NCBI RefSeq assembly: GCF_024347475.1
Contig: NZ_AP025488.1
Location: forward strand, 620,001 to 684,000
DNA length: 64,000 nucleotides
Direction: 5' to 3'
DNA from: Vibrio fortis
Lineage (GTDB): Bacteria > Pseudomonadota > Gammaproteobacteria > Enterobacterales > Vibrionaceae
The number at the start of each line of letters is the position of its first letter. Position 1 is the stretch's first letter. The notes under the pieces were generated by a model. That model was not told where the DNA came from, searched no databases, and worked only from the letters and a program-made list of their open reading frames with translations. Below are positions 40,643 through 50,424 of the stretch, piece after piece. The position numbers and the translations under genes are program-made.

Positions 40643-41533
40643 ATGGCTATGGTACAAGGTAAAAGCCTAAAATACCGAGTGTGGGCAACGCATATTGCGC
40701 TGTGGTGCTTCCTAGCACTGATTATCTTCCCACTATTGATGATCATCGCGATCTCATTCCGTGAAGGTAACTTTGCAACAGGTAGCTTGATTCCAGAGAA
40801 CCCATCACTGGAACACTGGAAACTGGCACTGGGTATCCCAGTAACGAATGCCGATGGTTCGGTAACACCGCCTCCATTCCCAGTACTAACTTGGTTATGG
40901 AATTCAGTAAAAGTTGCTGGTATCACATCAATCTTGATTGTGGCACTGTCTACAACATCGGCTTACGCATTTGCTCGTATGCGCTTTAAAGGCAAAGAGA
41001 CAATTCTAAAAGCGATGATGATTTTCCAGATGTTCCCAGCAGTATTGGCACTGGTTGCAATCTACGCGCTATTCGACAAACTGGGTCAGTACATTCCTTT
41101 CCTAGGCTTGAATACGCACGGCGGTCTTATCTTCTCTTACCTAGGGGGTATCGCACTGCACGTTTGGACAATCAAAGGTTACTTTGAAACGATTGATAAC
41201 TCTCTAGAGGAAGCGGCAGCACTAGACGGTGCAACGCCATGGCAAGCATTCCGATTGGTACTACTACCACTGTCTGTGCCAATTCTAGCGGTAGTATTTA
41301 TCCTATCGTTCATCGGGGTTGTTGGTGAGGTTCCGGTTGCGTCTATCCTGCTTTCAGATGTGAACTCTTATACACTAGCGGTTGGCATGCAGCAGTACCT
41401 ATACCCACAAAACTACCTATGGGGTGACTTTGCGGCAGCAGCAGTACTATCAGCTCTTCCAATTACAATTGTCTTCCTACTAGCACAACGTTGGTTAGTT
41501 GGTGGTTTGACGGCAGGTGGTGTAAAAGGATAA
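40643..41533 (+). CDS. malG: Maltose transporter permease MalG
   Basis: The second channel subunit. The 296 residues match E. coli MalG (296). There are six membrane helices and the EAA loop [17 protein letters not shown] near 190-207. It ends [10 protein letters not shown], like E. coli MalG, whose C-terminal tail enters the MalE/MalF cavity. AAGGAG lies before the ATG. Its 3' UTR is structured (see the MicX candidate). Confidence 0.96.
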   Translation: MAMVQGKSLKYRVWATHIALWCFLALIIFPLLMIIAISFREGNFATGSLIPENPSLEHWKLALGIPVTNADGSVTPPPFPVLTWLWNSVKVAGITSILIVALSTTSAYAFARMRFKGKETILKAMMIFQMFPAVLALVAIYALFDKLGQYIPFLGLNTHGGLIFSYLGGIALHVWTIKGYFETIDNSLEEAAALDGATPWQAFRLVLLPLSVPILAVVFILSFIGVVGEVPVASILLSDVNSYTLAVGMQQYLYPQNYLWGDFAAAAVLSALPITIVFLLAQRWLVGGLTAGGVKG

Positions 41534-41735
41534 GCTAGAGCTTATAAGAAAGACAAAGAGCGACCGCAAGGTCGCTCTATATTGGCATTTTTATTACATC
41601 ATTTGGTTTGGCCGCCGATCAGTAATAAAAATAACCCTCAGGTTACGCATAGCTGGCTACTAATCAGGTTCCTTACGCTATTCAATGATTAGTGGTTTTT
41701 GTAACTCTAACCCAAGTATTTACTTGGGTTTTTTT
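41534..41735 (+). ncRNA. micX: Candidate MicX small RNA from malG 3' UTR
   Basis: After malG come a hairpin at 41557-41578 (AGAGCGACC/GGTCGCTCT), an imperfect stem near 41661-41695 (ACTAATCA/TGATTAGT), and a strong terminator stem at 41709-41730 (AACCCAAGTA/TACTTGGGTT) with seven T. No gene lies between. In V. cholerae the MicX sRNA is made from vca0943 (malG) and matured by RNase E to a form consisting mostly of its 3' UTR. Location and terminator agree. The 5' end is unknown, and identity is by position, not by aligned sequence. Confidence 0.6.
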
Positions 41736-41737
41736 AT
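41709..41737 (+). terminator. Strong terminator after malG 3' UTR
   Basis: The 10-bp stem AACCCAAGTA/TACTTGGGTT with a two-base loop is followed by a long T-run. It ends the malEFG transcript and the MicX candidate. Confidence 0.9.
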
Positions 41738-41986
41738 ACCTGTTAGAAATCACATCTCTAATGACTAGTCACATCCTCTGTAGCGAGTCACAGAGTCAGT
41801 ATAAGTAGGGAAAAGGGAATTGATACTTTGGTCAAAGCCTGCTGCGTGAGACTTCAATGAAAGTAATGCAACAATGATTCGTGTTGCATAAAAACTGTAT
41901 GGCAAGGCAGTTTGGAGATACAGCGAGCTAGAGGAATAGGCGCTTATCAATAGTTCGCTATTTATAACTTGCTGAAATGTATTGGG
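41736..41986. other. Spacer between malG 3' UTR and hypothetical gene
   Basis: About 250 bp with nothing recognisable. A short minus-strand open frame here lacks a ribosome site and is probably noise. Confidence 0.4.
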
Positions 41987-42262
41987 TTATAGTTCTCTAT
42001 TGGAAGGAGCGCAACCTAGGTGTTGTAGTAATACGTAGATACTCTCTTGGTCTAATGCGACGCGTCTGAAGAGGTCTGCGAAGGTGTTATCACCGCCAAA
42101 ACACGCTTGGATATAATGGTTGATCTCTTCGTTGTTATAGCCTTCTACATACAGGGTCCTGACCCATTGATACTCAACCGCTTTTAGGTTGTTAAGGGTT
42201 GATTCACTCAAAGTAGTGCGCGTGACGCTCAAGAGTTGCTCCAGAAATACGTTGGTGTCCAT
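41987..42262 (-). CDS. Hypothetical protein, 91 residues
   Basis: A cytoplasmic, mostly helical protein without signal peptide or membrane segment. Segments such as VEYQWVRTLYVEGYNNEEINHYI (in part) look like folded helices, and two Cys occur in the second half. I do not recognise a family. The start ATG has no clear ribosome site. The gene lies alone between the malG 3' UTR and a thioesterase gene on the same strand. Coding character is moderate. Confidence 0.55.
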   Translation of the reverse strand: MDTNVFLEQLLSVTRTTLSESTLNNLKAVEYQWVRTLYVEGYNNEEINHYIQACFGGDNTFADLFRRVALDQESIYVLLQHLGCAPSNREL

Positions 42263-42400
42263 GTAAGATGGCAGTATTTAAGCAGAGCTAAATGACGACT
42301 TTATTACAGTTATAATATTTTACAGCTTGGCTAGTTATGGAAGATGTAAGTTGAGGAAGGGGAGTCACGCACTTAAGAGTAAAGTGCGTAACCTTAAGAA

Positions 42401-42895
42401 TTACTTCAAGTATTTAACGTGCGCTTCCATCTCTTCACCGATTTCTTTGCGCATGTTCATTAAGCGAACAGCAGAGTCTCGCAGTTCGATGTCTTCTTGA
42501 GTCTCTGGTACCCATTCTGGCACTTTGGTTGGTAAGCCATTCTCATCAACTGCAACCATGATAACAATACAGTGAGTCGTGAGACGGTTGTTGAGTTCTT
42601 TAGGATCACTTGCTTGAACATCAATAGCGATATGCATTGATGAAGACCCCGTATAGATGACTTTTGCGCTAACTTCGACCAAGTTACCCACGTGAATTGG
42701 CGCTACAAATCGGATACCACCTGCGTAAGCAGTGATACAGTATTTGCCACTCCAACCTGCTGAACACGCATAGGCCGCTAAGTCGATCCATTTCATCACG
42801 GCACCACCGTGAACTTTACCACCAAAATTGACATCTCCGGGCTCAGCTAAAAAGCGCAAAGTTACGTCGCGTTTTCCATTTTGACTACTGCTCAT
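42401..42895 (-). CDS. Acyl-CoA thioesterase, hotdog fold
   Basis: An enzyme hydrolysing acyl-CoA to fatty acid and CoA. The 164-residue protein has one hotdog domain of the YciA/BACH type: DVNFGGKVHGGAVMKWIDLAAY in part (HGGAVMKWID with Asp as likely catalytic residue), then GGIRFVAPIHVGNLVEV and GSSSMHIAIDV. A helical C-terminal tail of about 40 residues follows. It is a single gene; substrate chain length cannot be read off. Confidence 0.88.
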   Translation of the reverse strand: MSSSQNGKRDVTLRFLAEPGDVNFGGKVHGGAVMKWIDLAAYACSAGWSGKYCITAYAGGIRFVAPIHVGNLVEVSAKVIYTGSSSMHIAIDVQASDPKELNNRLTTHCIVIMVAVDENGLPTKVPEWVPETQEDIELRDSAVRLMNMRKEIGEEMEAHVKYLK

Positions 42896-43050
42896 CTCTA
42901 GTCCTTTTAATTATTATCTTGGGCTGCAACAACTATGTTACTAACCAATAACATATACTTTAGTCGTAGGAATTAAAAGTAGAGTTTGCGGGTTGAGCGG
43001 GGAAATATTGGGGAGATAGGTATTGTTAGAATTAACTGATACAGATATGA

Positions 43051-43081
43051 AAAAACACCGAGTTTTGAGCTCGGTGTTTTT
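43051..43081. terminator. Hairpin terminator between thioesterase and OppA-like gene
   Basis: The 12-bp stem AAAAACACCGAG/CTCGGTGTTTTT with a seven-base loop. It lies 115 bp past the OppA-like stop on the minus strand, and T-runs occur on both sides. Confidence 0.85.
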
Positions 43082-43196
43082 CATATTGGGGCTAATATCC
43101 TAGCCTCTCGTTTTATATGCCAACTGACCGTTGAGTATTTGGTCAATTAAAGCCTATATTATATCGAATGGTGTGTTATTACTAGCCATCTATTGG

Positions 43197-44819
43197 TTAT
43201 TTTTCGACAAAATATAGGTCTTTCGCGTAGATGTTTCCTTTAGGATTATTAACCGGTAGACCTTTCAAAGAGTTACGTACCAAACGAGTGTGGTTGTAGT
43301 GATAAAGAGGAATGACTACAGCTGAATCGTTGAGTAACTCCTCAGCTTGTTGGTATACCTTGAAACGCTCATCTTGCTGGGTAATCTGGCTCGCTTGCTG
43401 CATCAGTTTATCGAATTCTGGGTTACAGAATCCGCTTTCATTAGAGGTGTGACCGCAAGTAAAGCCTTCAAGCAACGCAGAGGGCTCTGGATAATCACCA
43501 AACGCCCATGAGCGTGCTAATTGGTAGTCACCAGAACTTTTTGCCGCTACATAGGCTTTCCATTCCATGTTTTCTAGTTCGACCTTCACCCCTAAAGGCT
43601 TCCACATTGAGGCGATAGCAAGCGCGATCTTCTTGTGGTTCTCGCTAGTGTTGTAAGTCAACGTAAACTCAAGTGGATTATCTTCGGTATATCCGGCTTC
43701 TTGTAGAAGTTGTTTGGCTTTGCTCAACCTTTGGTTTGCGTCTAACTGCTTAAAATCTGCTTTTGGTGCTTGGTAGTTTGGAATGTTGCTTGGTGTCACG
43801 CTGTACGCTTCTGGCTCACCTTGCCCTGTGATCTTATCAACTAAGATCTCGCGGTTCACCGCCATGCTTAATGCTTGACGAACTTTTACATTATCGAAAG
43901 GAGCTTGGCGCGTGTTAAACGAATACACATAGGAGCCGAGCAGAGCTTGGGCCTTGATTTGCTCTGGACTCTCTTTAATCAGCTTCTGGTAATACTCAAG
44001 CTGGACACGGTTGGTCATATCAATTTCGCCGGATTGATAACGAATTAACTCTGCATTTTGAGACGATAAACCAAGATAAGTTACGCCGTTGATCACGGTC
44101 GAACTGTTGTCCCAGTACTTAGGATTACGCTCGACTTTAACATACTCGTTTGGTACCCATTCTGAGAGCGTATAGGCCCCATTCGTTGCGATATTTTCTG
44201 CACGTGTCCAACGATCACCTTTCTCTTTAACCAGTTCACTTGGAACGGGGAAGAAGGTTTTAATACTCATTAAGCTCATGAAGTAGGGAGTAGGTTTACT
44301 TAAGCTGATTTCGACAGTCAGTGGGCTGAGAGCTTTAATTCCCAGTTCTGAAGGGGCTTTGTCGCCAGCGATGATCTCCTCTGCATTAACCACATTAGCT
44401 GTCTTGAACACAAAGCTAGTGTTATTGCCTGTTTTTGGGTTGACTGCACGTTGCCACGCAAATACGAAGTCATTCGCTGTAACGGGTGAACCGTTTGACC
44501 ACTGAAGTCCTTTTTTCAGAGTAAAGGTGACGGTTTTACCATCATTGCTGAAATGCCAATCTTGAGCTTGTCCTGGGATAATTTGTCCGTCGCGATTCTC
44601 AATCACGAAGCCTTCGAACATGTCATTGACGATAATATCCCCTGGCATGCCTGAGTTAACAAACGTTGGATCTAATGTGTTGGGCTCTGCACCATTACCG
44701 CGAACAAAATATTGCTCATCGGCTAGTAAGGCTTCTGATGGAACCTGTGCAGCGATAGCAGAAGTAGAACCTAAAGCTAATAGAGTAGGGAGGACGATAG
44801 ATAAGGGTGATTTAGTCAT
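43197..44819 (-). CDS. Oligopeptide ABC transporter substrate-binding protein
   Basis: A periplasmic peptide receptor of family 5 (OppA-like). The 540-residue protein has a signal peptide ending AIAAQ (about 24) and the family start GAEPNTLDPTFVN. Further signatures are DMFEGFV, WSNGSPVTANDFVFAWQR in part, and RQALSMAVNRE in the second lobe. AAGGAAT lies seven bases before the ATG. No permease or ATPase gene is adjacent, so it is an orphan receptor that must use a transporter encoded elsewhere. In V. cholerae a peptide-binding protein is a MicX target, but whether that is this homologue is not known. Confidence 0.92.
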   Translation of the reverse strand: MTKSPLSIVLPTLLALGSTSAIAAQVPSEALLADEQYFVRGNGAEPNTLDPTFVNSGMPGDIIVNDMFEGFVIENRDGQIIPGQAQDWHFSNDGKTVTFTLKKGLQWSNGSPVTANDFVFAWQRAVNPKTGNNTSFVFKTANVVNAEEIIAGDKAPSELGIKALSPLTVEISLSKPTPYFMSLMSIKTFFPVPSELVKEKGDRWTRAENIATNGAYTLSEWVPNEYVKVERNPKYWDNSSTVINGVTYLGLSSQNAELIRYQSGEIDMTNRVQLEYYQKLIKESPEQIKAQALLGSYVYSFNTRQAPFDNVKVRQALSMAVNREILVDKITGQGEPEAYSVTPSNIPNYQAPKADFKQLDANQRLSKAKQLLQEAGYTEDNPLEFTLTYNTSENHKKIALAIASMWKPLGVKVELENMEWKAYVAAKSSGDYQLARSWAFGDYPEPSALLEGFTCGHTSNESGFCNPEFDKLMQQASQITQQDERFKVYQQAEELLNDSAVVIPLYHYNHTRLVRNSLKGLPVNNPKGNIYAKDLYFVEK

Positions 44820-45035
44820 TGTAATTCCTTTACGACTTAAACAGAACTTTATGCATTAAAAAGGAATAATTACAATATTGCAACAAATAGTAGGGTTATT
44901 AATCATTGATAACAGTATGGAGTTCTTGGCTAAATCAGAGAGAAAAAGCGAAACAAACGCTGCGGTTCATTTCGCTTCTGAAGGTAAGTATATTGGAGCT
45001 ACATTTACCTCAACTTGAAGCCTGAGTGTTGAATG

Positions 45036-45929
45036 CTAACCCTGCTGAGGAATAGCCGCTTTGACCACTTGCTTCCTTTTGATTTGCGCCATGATCACCC
45101 CAGAGATAACCATGATGCCGCCCATGAAGTGGTAGTCATGTACTGTCTCGCCAAGCCAAGTTGCTGCGAGAACGACGGCAACAACTGGTAGTAGGTTCAT
45201 AAACATAGCACTAGAGTCGGCTCCAATTGCGTCGATAGCTTTTACCCACATCCAAGGTGCCAATACCGACGCAGCGATTGCGGCATAAGCGATGAGTGGC
45301 AGTGACGCTTGAGAAGGCATCAGTTGCTCACTGGTCAACCATAATGGTGTTAACATCGCGACTGCAAATAGGCCCTGCATGTAGATCACTACCCAGTTGC
45401 TTACAGGCATCTTCCAACGTTTAAGTAGTACGCAGTAAGAGGCGTAGACGCAGGCTGCAATCAACATATAGCCATCACCTTGGGTAAGTTCTTGGTGCAA
45501 GAAAAACAGTGGGTCGCCTTTACCTAGCATGAAGGCTAAGCCAGACAACGACAGCACACCACCGACAATACTCAGCCCTGAAATCGACTTGTGTAGCAGT
45601 GGAACACTTAAAAATACGCTGATCAACGGTACCAATGAGGTGATCAATGCCATGTTTGACGCGCTGGTGGTGAGGCCAGCGTAGTAACCGAGAGATTGGT
45701 TCAACACCATTCCCAATAAAGCCAGAAAGGCTAGCTTAGCGAGGTTAGGCTTAATCGCCGGCCACTGTTTAATGGCGCTCGGCAGACAAAAAGGTGTAAG
45801 AAGGAGCATGGCGACAAACCAACGGAAAAAACTCATTGCACTAGGTTCGATAACACTCGCCGCCATCTTATTCACAATGGCATTGGCACCCCAAATACAA
45901 ACAGTAAAAAATGGCAGAAGATATGACAT
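45036..45929 (-). CDS. EamA/DMT-family inner-membrane exporter
   Basis: A drug/metabolite-type exporter of 297 residues with ten membrane helices in two EamA halves (about 5-135 and 150-290). The first half has WGANAIVNKMA and SFFRWFVAMLLL; the second WMWVKAIDAIGAD and PVVAVVLAATWLGE. I start at ATG 45929, because upstream in-frame residues are not membrane-like and overlap the AraC gene's promoter. It is divergent from an AraC-family gene 99 bp away, probably its regulator. The exported compound is unknown. Confidence 0.88.
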   Translation of the reverse strand: MSYLLPFFTVCIWGANAIVNKMAASVIEPSAMSFFRWFVAMLLLTPFCLPSAIKQWPAIKPNLAKLAFLALLGMVLNQSLGYYAGLTTSASNMALITSLVPLISVFLSVPLLHKSISGLSIVGGVLSLSGLAFMLGKGDPLFFLHQELTQGDGYMLIAACVYASYCVLLKRWKMPVSNWVVIYMQGLFAVAMLTPLWLTSEQLMPSQASLPLIAYAAIAASVLAPWMWVKAIDAIGADSSAMFMNLLPVVAVVLAATWLGETVHDYHFMGGIMVISGVIMAQIKRKQVVKAAIPQQG

Positions 45930-46028
45930 GTGAATTCCATCGCAAAATGAGTTGATGTGCATAGTTTGACAGGTCGTTACACTAACAGATATCTTTAAAA
46001 AGACATCGAACGCGATAGGAAGACAAGT

Positions 46029-46817
46029 TTGAAAAAACACACAAGAAACCTTCATCCGTCCTTATCAATTGATAAGGCACCATCCAACGTATTTATGAAT
46101 TTCGAAGCGTTTCTCTCTAATACTGAAACCCGAGTCCATAGCCACCCTTGGGGACAGGTACAGCTAATCAGTGGCGGAATTCTGGAAATGGAAGCCGAAG
46201 GAACACGTTTCTTAGCGCCACCTCACCTCGCCATTTGGGTGCCTGCTGGCGTAATGCACTGCAGTTACAATCGCAAACCATTAGATTACTGCTCACTGAA
46301 TATCGCACCAGAGCTAACACAACATCTGCCAGAAAAGACCAGCCTGATAAAGATCACGCCGATCGTGTCGTCGATCATTGATGATTTTCGCGAGAGAAGT
46401 ATCAATGTGGCTGAGAGCGAACCAGACAAACGGCTAGTTCAAGTATTGCTTGATCAACTAGCAGAGCGACAAGTCGAACATCACTTCTTGCCGTCCACTG
46501 ATAACAAATACCTAGCTCCAATCCTAGCGGCGATTGAGGAGAATCCAACCGATGAGATTTCTCTCAAAGATTGGGCGGAGCGCGTCCACACTACAGAGCG
46601 TACTTTGTCACGCCATTGCCAAAGTGAGCTGGGGATGAGTTTCACCGAATGGCGATTGCGGGTTCGTTATCTCTATTCGATGGACTTGCTCCGTAATGGC
46701 CAATCAGTGAAAGAGGTCGCTCTGACTTTAGGTTATAACCAAGCTAGTCCTTTCATTTCTATGTTTAAGAAGTACTCAGGACAAACACCAGAGCAGTATA
46801 AGAATCGACTGCTGTAG
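46029..46817 (+). CDS. AraC-family transcriptional regulator
   Basis: A 262-residue DNA-binding protein with an N-terminal cupin-like sensor (HSHPWGQVQLISGGILEME in part, and WVPAGVMHCSYNR) and a C-terminal two-helix-turn-helix AraC domain (about 165-262; RTLSRHCQSELGMSFTEWR, and VALTLGYNQASPFISMFKKY in part). The start is TTG 46029, with AGGAAG upstream. It is divergent from the EamA exporter gene and most likely controls it. Similar cupin-AraC regulators near exporters sense small metabolites. Confidence 0.9.
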   Translation: MKKHTRNLHPSLSIDKAPSNVFMNFEAFLSNTETRVHSHPWGQVQLISGGILEMEAEGTRFLAPPHLAIWVPAGVMHCSYNRKPLDYCSLNIAPELTQHLPEKTSLIKITPIVSSIIDDFRERSINVAESEPDKRLVQVLLDQLAERQVEHHFLPSTDNKYLAPILAAIEENPTDEISLKDWAERVHTTERTLSRHCQSELGMSFTEWRLRVRYLYSMDLLRNGQSVKEVALTLGYNQASPFISMFKKYSGQTPEQYKNRLL

Positions 46818-46973
46818 GTAACTAATTAAACCAAGCTTCGCACAATAAATGTCAGCTCGTATAGCGTGATCTAGCCCCGATTTTTATTACTTTGGCAGCG
46901 CTTAGGACATATGTCCTATTTGCTCTATCAATGACTTTTTATCATTGGCTCCAGATTAAATAGGAGTCGATGT

Positions 46974-48215
46974 ATGAGCGCAGTCACAGGGTGCCACGTA
47001 ATGGCAAAGCCAAGCAGTTCAAAGTGCAATATTGATTGCACGTACTGCTTCTATTTAGAAAAACAGCACCTATACCCTGATCAGGGCAAAACGGCTTATA
47101 TGAGTGACGAGACACTGTCGCGTTATATGCAGCAGCAGATTGAAGCGCAACCTACAGAGCAAGTCGTCTTCGCTTGGCAGGGAGGCGAGCCCACTCTGCT
47201 AGGGCTATCTTTTTTTGAGAGAGCAATAGAGCTACAGCGTCTCTATGGCGCGGGGAAAAAGATAGTCAACACACTCCAAACCAATGGCTTATTGCTTGAT
47301 GAGCAATGGTGTCAGTTTTTTCATAAGCATCAATTCTTAATCGGAATCTCGATTGATGGCCCTCAAGCAATCCATGATAGATATCGACGCACCCGTAGTG
47401 ATAAGCCAACCCATCACTTGGTTGAAAAAGCGGTTGCTCTACTAAAGCAGCACCAAGTTGAATTTAATACTCTGACCGTAGTGAACCACGAGAGTGTCGA
47501 GCATCCCGAAGTTATTTATGACTACCTGAAAAGCTTAGGCAGTCAGCACATGCAATTTATTCCTCTTGTCGAGCGCAAAGCCACAGAAACAACCAGCGAC
47601 GGCCTCACCCTCTTGCACCCCGGAAGAGCGGAGTCGAGTCAAGTGACCGATTGGAGTGTTGATGGTGAAAAGTTTGGGCTGTTTATGTCGACCATCTTTC
47701 ATCACTGGGTAAGAAAAGATATTGGCACGATTTGGATACAGTGGTTTGAAAATACATTTGCGCTAACAGCCGGTCAGGAATCTCAAACCTGCATATTTGC
47801 ACCCACCTGTGGTAACGCCTTTGCTCTAGAAGCCAACGGTGATATTTACGCTTGCGATCATTACGTCTATCCAGAATTTAAGCTCGGCAATATCCACTCA
47901 ACCTCGATTAGCACCATCAACCAATCTATCGAGAGTCATGAATTTGGACAGAGCAAACAAACAAGCCTGTCGAACGATTGCCTGAATTGCCCCTATTTGA
48001 GTTTATGTAATGGTGGCTGCCCTAAACACCGTTTTGGCCTATCGTCAGCGGCAAAACCCGAGCAGAACTACCTTTGTCGCGGATACAAAACCTTCTATCG
48101 CTATAGCCAACCTTATTTTCAATTAATGAAAAAACTGCATGAGTCGGGTTACCCAACCACAGCGCTCATGGACATCATAAAAAGAAAAGAGCAACCTCTC
48201 GGAGTGAAACAATGA
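46974..48215 (+). CDS. Anaerobic sulfatase-maturating enzyme (radical SAM)
   Basis: A radical SAM/SPASM enzyme that oxidises the active-site Cys or Ser of a sulfatase to formylglycine. The 413-residue protein has the SAM cluster CNIDCTYC with Cys18, Cys22 and Cys25, then GGEPTLLG. The SPASM region binds two more Fe-S clusters (CIFAPTCGNAFALE, YACDHYVYPE with the catalytic Asp, CLNCPYLSLCNGGCPKHR). AGGAG lies seven bases before ATG. Its stop overlaps the sulfatase ATG (ATGA), coupling the two genes, so the adjacent sulfatase is its client. Confidence 0.95.
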   Translation: MSAVTGCHVMAKPSSSKCNIDCTYCFYLEKQHLYPDQGKTAYMSDETLSRYMQQQIEAQPTEQVVFAWQGGEPTLLGLSFFERAIELQRLYGAGKKIVNTLQTNGLLLDEQWCQFFHKHQFLIGISIDGPQAIHDRYRRTRSDKPTHHLVEKAVALLKQHQVEFNTLTVVNHESVEHPEVIYDYLKSLGSQHMQFIPLVERKATETTSDGLTLLHPGRAESSQVTDWSVDGEKFGLFMSTIFHHWVRKDIGTIWIQWFENTFALTAGQESQTCIFAPTCGNAFALEANGDIYACDHYVYPEFKLGNIHSTSISTINQSIESHEFGQSKQTSLSNDCLNCPYLSLCNGGCPKHRFGLSSAAKPEQNYLCRGYKTFYRYSQPYFQLMKKLHESGYPTTALMDIIKRKEQPLGVKQ

Positions 48216-49690
48216 AGTTTAAATTTAACCCCCTCACCAGTGCCTTTGCTTTAGGAGCAATGACATTGGCAAATGTGGCTGTCGCTAACCAAGAGCCTGA
48301 ACAGCCCAATATTCTCGTGATCATGGCGGACGACCTAGGGCAATGGGCAACAGGGCTACAAAACAAAGAGTACATCGACACCCCAAACCTTGATTATCTT
48401 GCTGAAACAGGGGTTAGATTTGAAAATGGGATGACACCTGCGCCGGTGAGTAGTGCTGCACGGGCATCATTTCATACCGGTAAAATGCCATCTCAACATG
48501 GTGTTTATGACTTCTTAGCGGAGAATCCAGAGTTTGATGCCAATTGGCTCGATGGTGAGAAATTGCTGTCAGAGCGCATGCAAGATCTTGGCTATAGAAC
48601 CGCACTCATCGGTAAATGGCATGCCACGACAGACAGTAAAGATCCGATTCGTGGTTTTGATCGCTGGTTGAGCTATGACGCGCTCAAAGCTGGTTGGAAA
48701 AACCAATACCTTCACAGCGGTACCGTGCTGTTTTCAAGTGATGGTAAAAATGTTGAACATACTGGGGTTCAAGCTCAATACCTAACAAAAGAGACGGTGA
48801 AATTCATCGATCAGCCGAGCGATAAACCGTTCTTCGTTAGTCTAAACTATGTGGAACCACACTTTCCGTTCGAAGATCTGCCAGAACGTTTAGTTGAGAA
48901 ATATCGTCCAATCGCCCATAAAGTGGTGGCATTTGGTGGTAACTCTGCTCTGGATAATATGAGTGATTACACGCTTACTCCCGGCAACCACGAAGAAACC
49001 CTAGCCCAGTATTTAGCTGCTGTCTCTCTGCTGGATGATCAAGTCGGTCAGCTTCTTGATAGCCTTGAAGGTAGAGGGTTACTGGATAACACCATGATCG
49101 CGTTTGTTTCTGACCACGGCTTATTGATGGGCCAATATGGTTTATACGGCAAGGTGAATGCGAGCTTCCCATATAATTACTATGAAGAGACGGTTAGGAT
49201 CCCATTTATCATTAAAGGTCCTAAGTCTATGGTTCGCACTAAACAAGTTCGTGGCGAGTTTGTTGACCTTCTAGATCTACATGCAACGATTCTAGACGCA
49301 GCAAGTGCTGGCAAACCTTATGACTATAGCTACGGTCCAGGGCAATCCTTGCTTGCAATGATGAAAGGTGAACGTGTAAGAGATTGGAAAGAGTACCAAA
49401 TTGCAGAACGTGGTAACTCACGGATGATCACAAATGGGCGTTGGAAATTGGTTCGTTACTACGCGAAAGATGGCTCACCACAAGACAATTGGTATGACTT
49501 GGCAAACCCGATGGGAGAGCGTTACTTATCTGAGCCACCTCAAGCGGCACTTCAAAACAAAATGAGCGATGAACTAGAAACATTTTTCGATAAGTATTCA
49601 ACCGAAGAACATGATGGTTTGAATGTTTGGAAGATGGCTTACCCTAACTTCACGTCTGAGAACATCCTCAAGCATCAGCGCTGGAACTAA
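48212..49690 (+). CDS. Ser-type periplasmic sulfatase
   Basis: A sulfate-ester hydrolase of 492 residues. It has a signal peptide ending NVAVA-N (about 25), the N-terminal metal motif IMADDLGQ with Asp40-Asp41, and the signature SSAARASFHTG with Ser80 at the formylglycine position (S-x-A-x-R form). Further metal and substrate motifs are GKWH near 131 and SDHGLLMGQYG. The Ser instead of Cys fits maturation by anSME, which is encoded directly upstream and overlaps by 4 bp. The family resembles arylsulfatase/choline-sulfatase types. The natural substrate, perhaps an algal or animal sulfated glycan, is not deducible. Confidence 0.92.
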   Translation: MKFKFNPLTSAFALGAMTLANVAVANQEPEQPNILVIMADDLGQWATGLQNKEYIDTPNLDYLAETGVRFENGMTPAPVSSAARASFHTGKMPSQHGVYDFLAENPEFDANWLDGEKLLSERMQDLGYRTALIGKWHATTDSKDPIRGFDRWLSYDALKAGWKNQYLHSGTVLFSSDGKNVEHTGVQAQYLTKETVKFIDQPSDKPFFVSLNYVEPHFPFEDLPERLVEKYRPIAHKVVAFGGNSALDNMSDYTLTPGNHEETLAQYLAAVSLLDDQVGQLLDSLEGRGLLDNTMIAFVSDHGLLMGQYGLYGKVNASFPYNYYEETVRIPFIIKGPKSMVRTKQVRGEFVDLLDLHATILDAASAGKPYDYSYGPGQSLLAMMKGERVRDWKEYQIAERGNSRMITNGRWKLVRYYAKDGSPQDNWYDLANPMGERYLSEPPQAALQNKMSDELETFFDKYSTEEHDGLNVWKMAYPNFTSENILKHQRWN

Positions 49691-49726
49691 ACGATTTATA
49701 TAGATCTCGCGCGAGACTCTAGTGCG

Positions 49727-49760
49727 AATAGAGCGACCTTAATGGTGTCGCTCTATTTTT
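49727..49760. terminator. Shared terminator between sulfatase and Crp-like gene
   Basis: The 11-bp stem AATAGAGCGAC/GTCGCTCTATT with a nine-base loop sits between two convergent stops. T-runs follow on the plus side. It slightly overlaps the end of the Crp-like gene. Confidence 0.8.
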
Positions 49761-50424
49761 CTACTTCTTCTAATCGAACTTGCTCAAGTATCGAAACACT
49801 TAACACTTCCAAGTAGCTGCGATGAACACGAATTGCGCCACGTTCAGACAGTTGTTTTAAAATACGATTGTAAACTCTTAGGCTAGTACCAAGCCTTTCA
49901 CACTCAAGGTTCTTATTCGCGGTATAAGGCTGACCAGATGATTGCGCCTCATGTTCGAGTAAGTCATCGACAACGCAGTAGGTGATTGAGTGTAGTATAT
50001 TACGAGTCATTCTCTCGACGGATAGATACCATTTCGATGTGAGGTGTTTGAATGTGCTGGCGGCAAGCTCTGGCGTTTCGCACACCAGTTGCTGAAAAGC
50101 ACTGCCATTAACAATATAAGCTTGGGCTTCAGATTCTAAAACAACGGAGTAGAAGCATGTTTTGCCAGAAAATAGTTCCATGAGTCCAAGAAAACCATTG
50201 TGTTTGTAGCAGCCCAACTGATAGCGCCGTCCTCCTTCAGAAGTTCGATACAGTGACACTTCTCCTTGGCATATAAACAAGATGTCTTCTATCTCGTCAC
50301 CTTGATGCAAGATGGTTTTACCACTAGGAAGTATCGTAGAGCGCAGGTTCAACTTGTTCTCATTGCTTTGCAATAATTGCAGTAGCTCATCTGAATGATA
50401 GATATCCTGCTGGGTAACTAGCAT
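49753..50424 (-). CDS. Crp/Fnr-family transcriptional regulator
   Basis: A 223-residue regulator with an N-terminal cyclic-nucleotide-binding fold (about 25-140; GKTILHQGDEIEDILFI in part, then GLMELFSG) and a C-terminal winged helix (about 150-220; LGTSLRVYNRILKQLSERG in part). The cAMP-contacting residues of Crp (E/R/S/T at the phosphate cassette) are not all kept, so the ligand may be different or absent. No Fnr Cys cluster. It points away from the patB-like gene 288 bp off and converges on the sulfatase, but a link to sulfatase control is only positional. Confidence 0.85.
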   Translation of the reverse strand: MLVTQQDIYHSDELLQLLQSNENKLNLRSTILPSGKTILHQGDEIEDILFICQGEVSLYRTSEGGRRYQLGCYKHNGFLGLMELFSGKTCFYSVVLESEAQAYIVNGSAFQQLVCETPELAASTFKHLTSKWYLSVERMTRNILHSITYCVVDDLLEHEAQSSGQPYTANKNLECERLGTSLRVYNRILKQLSERGAIRVHRSYLEVLSVSILEQVRLEEVEK

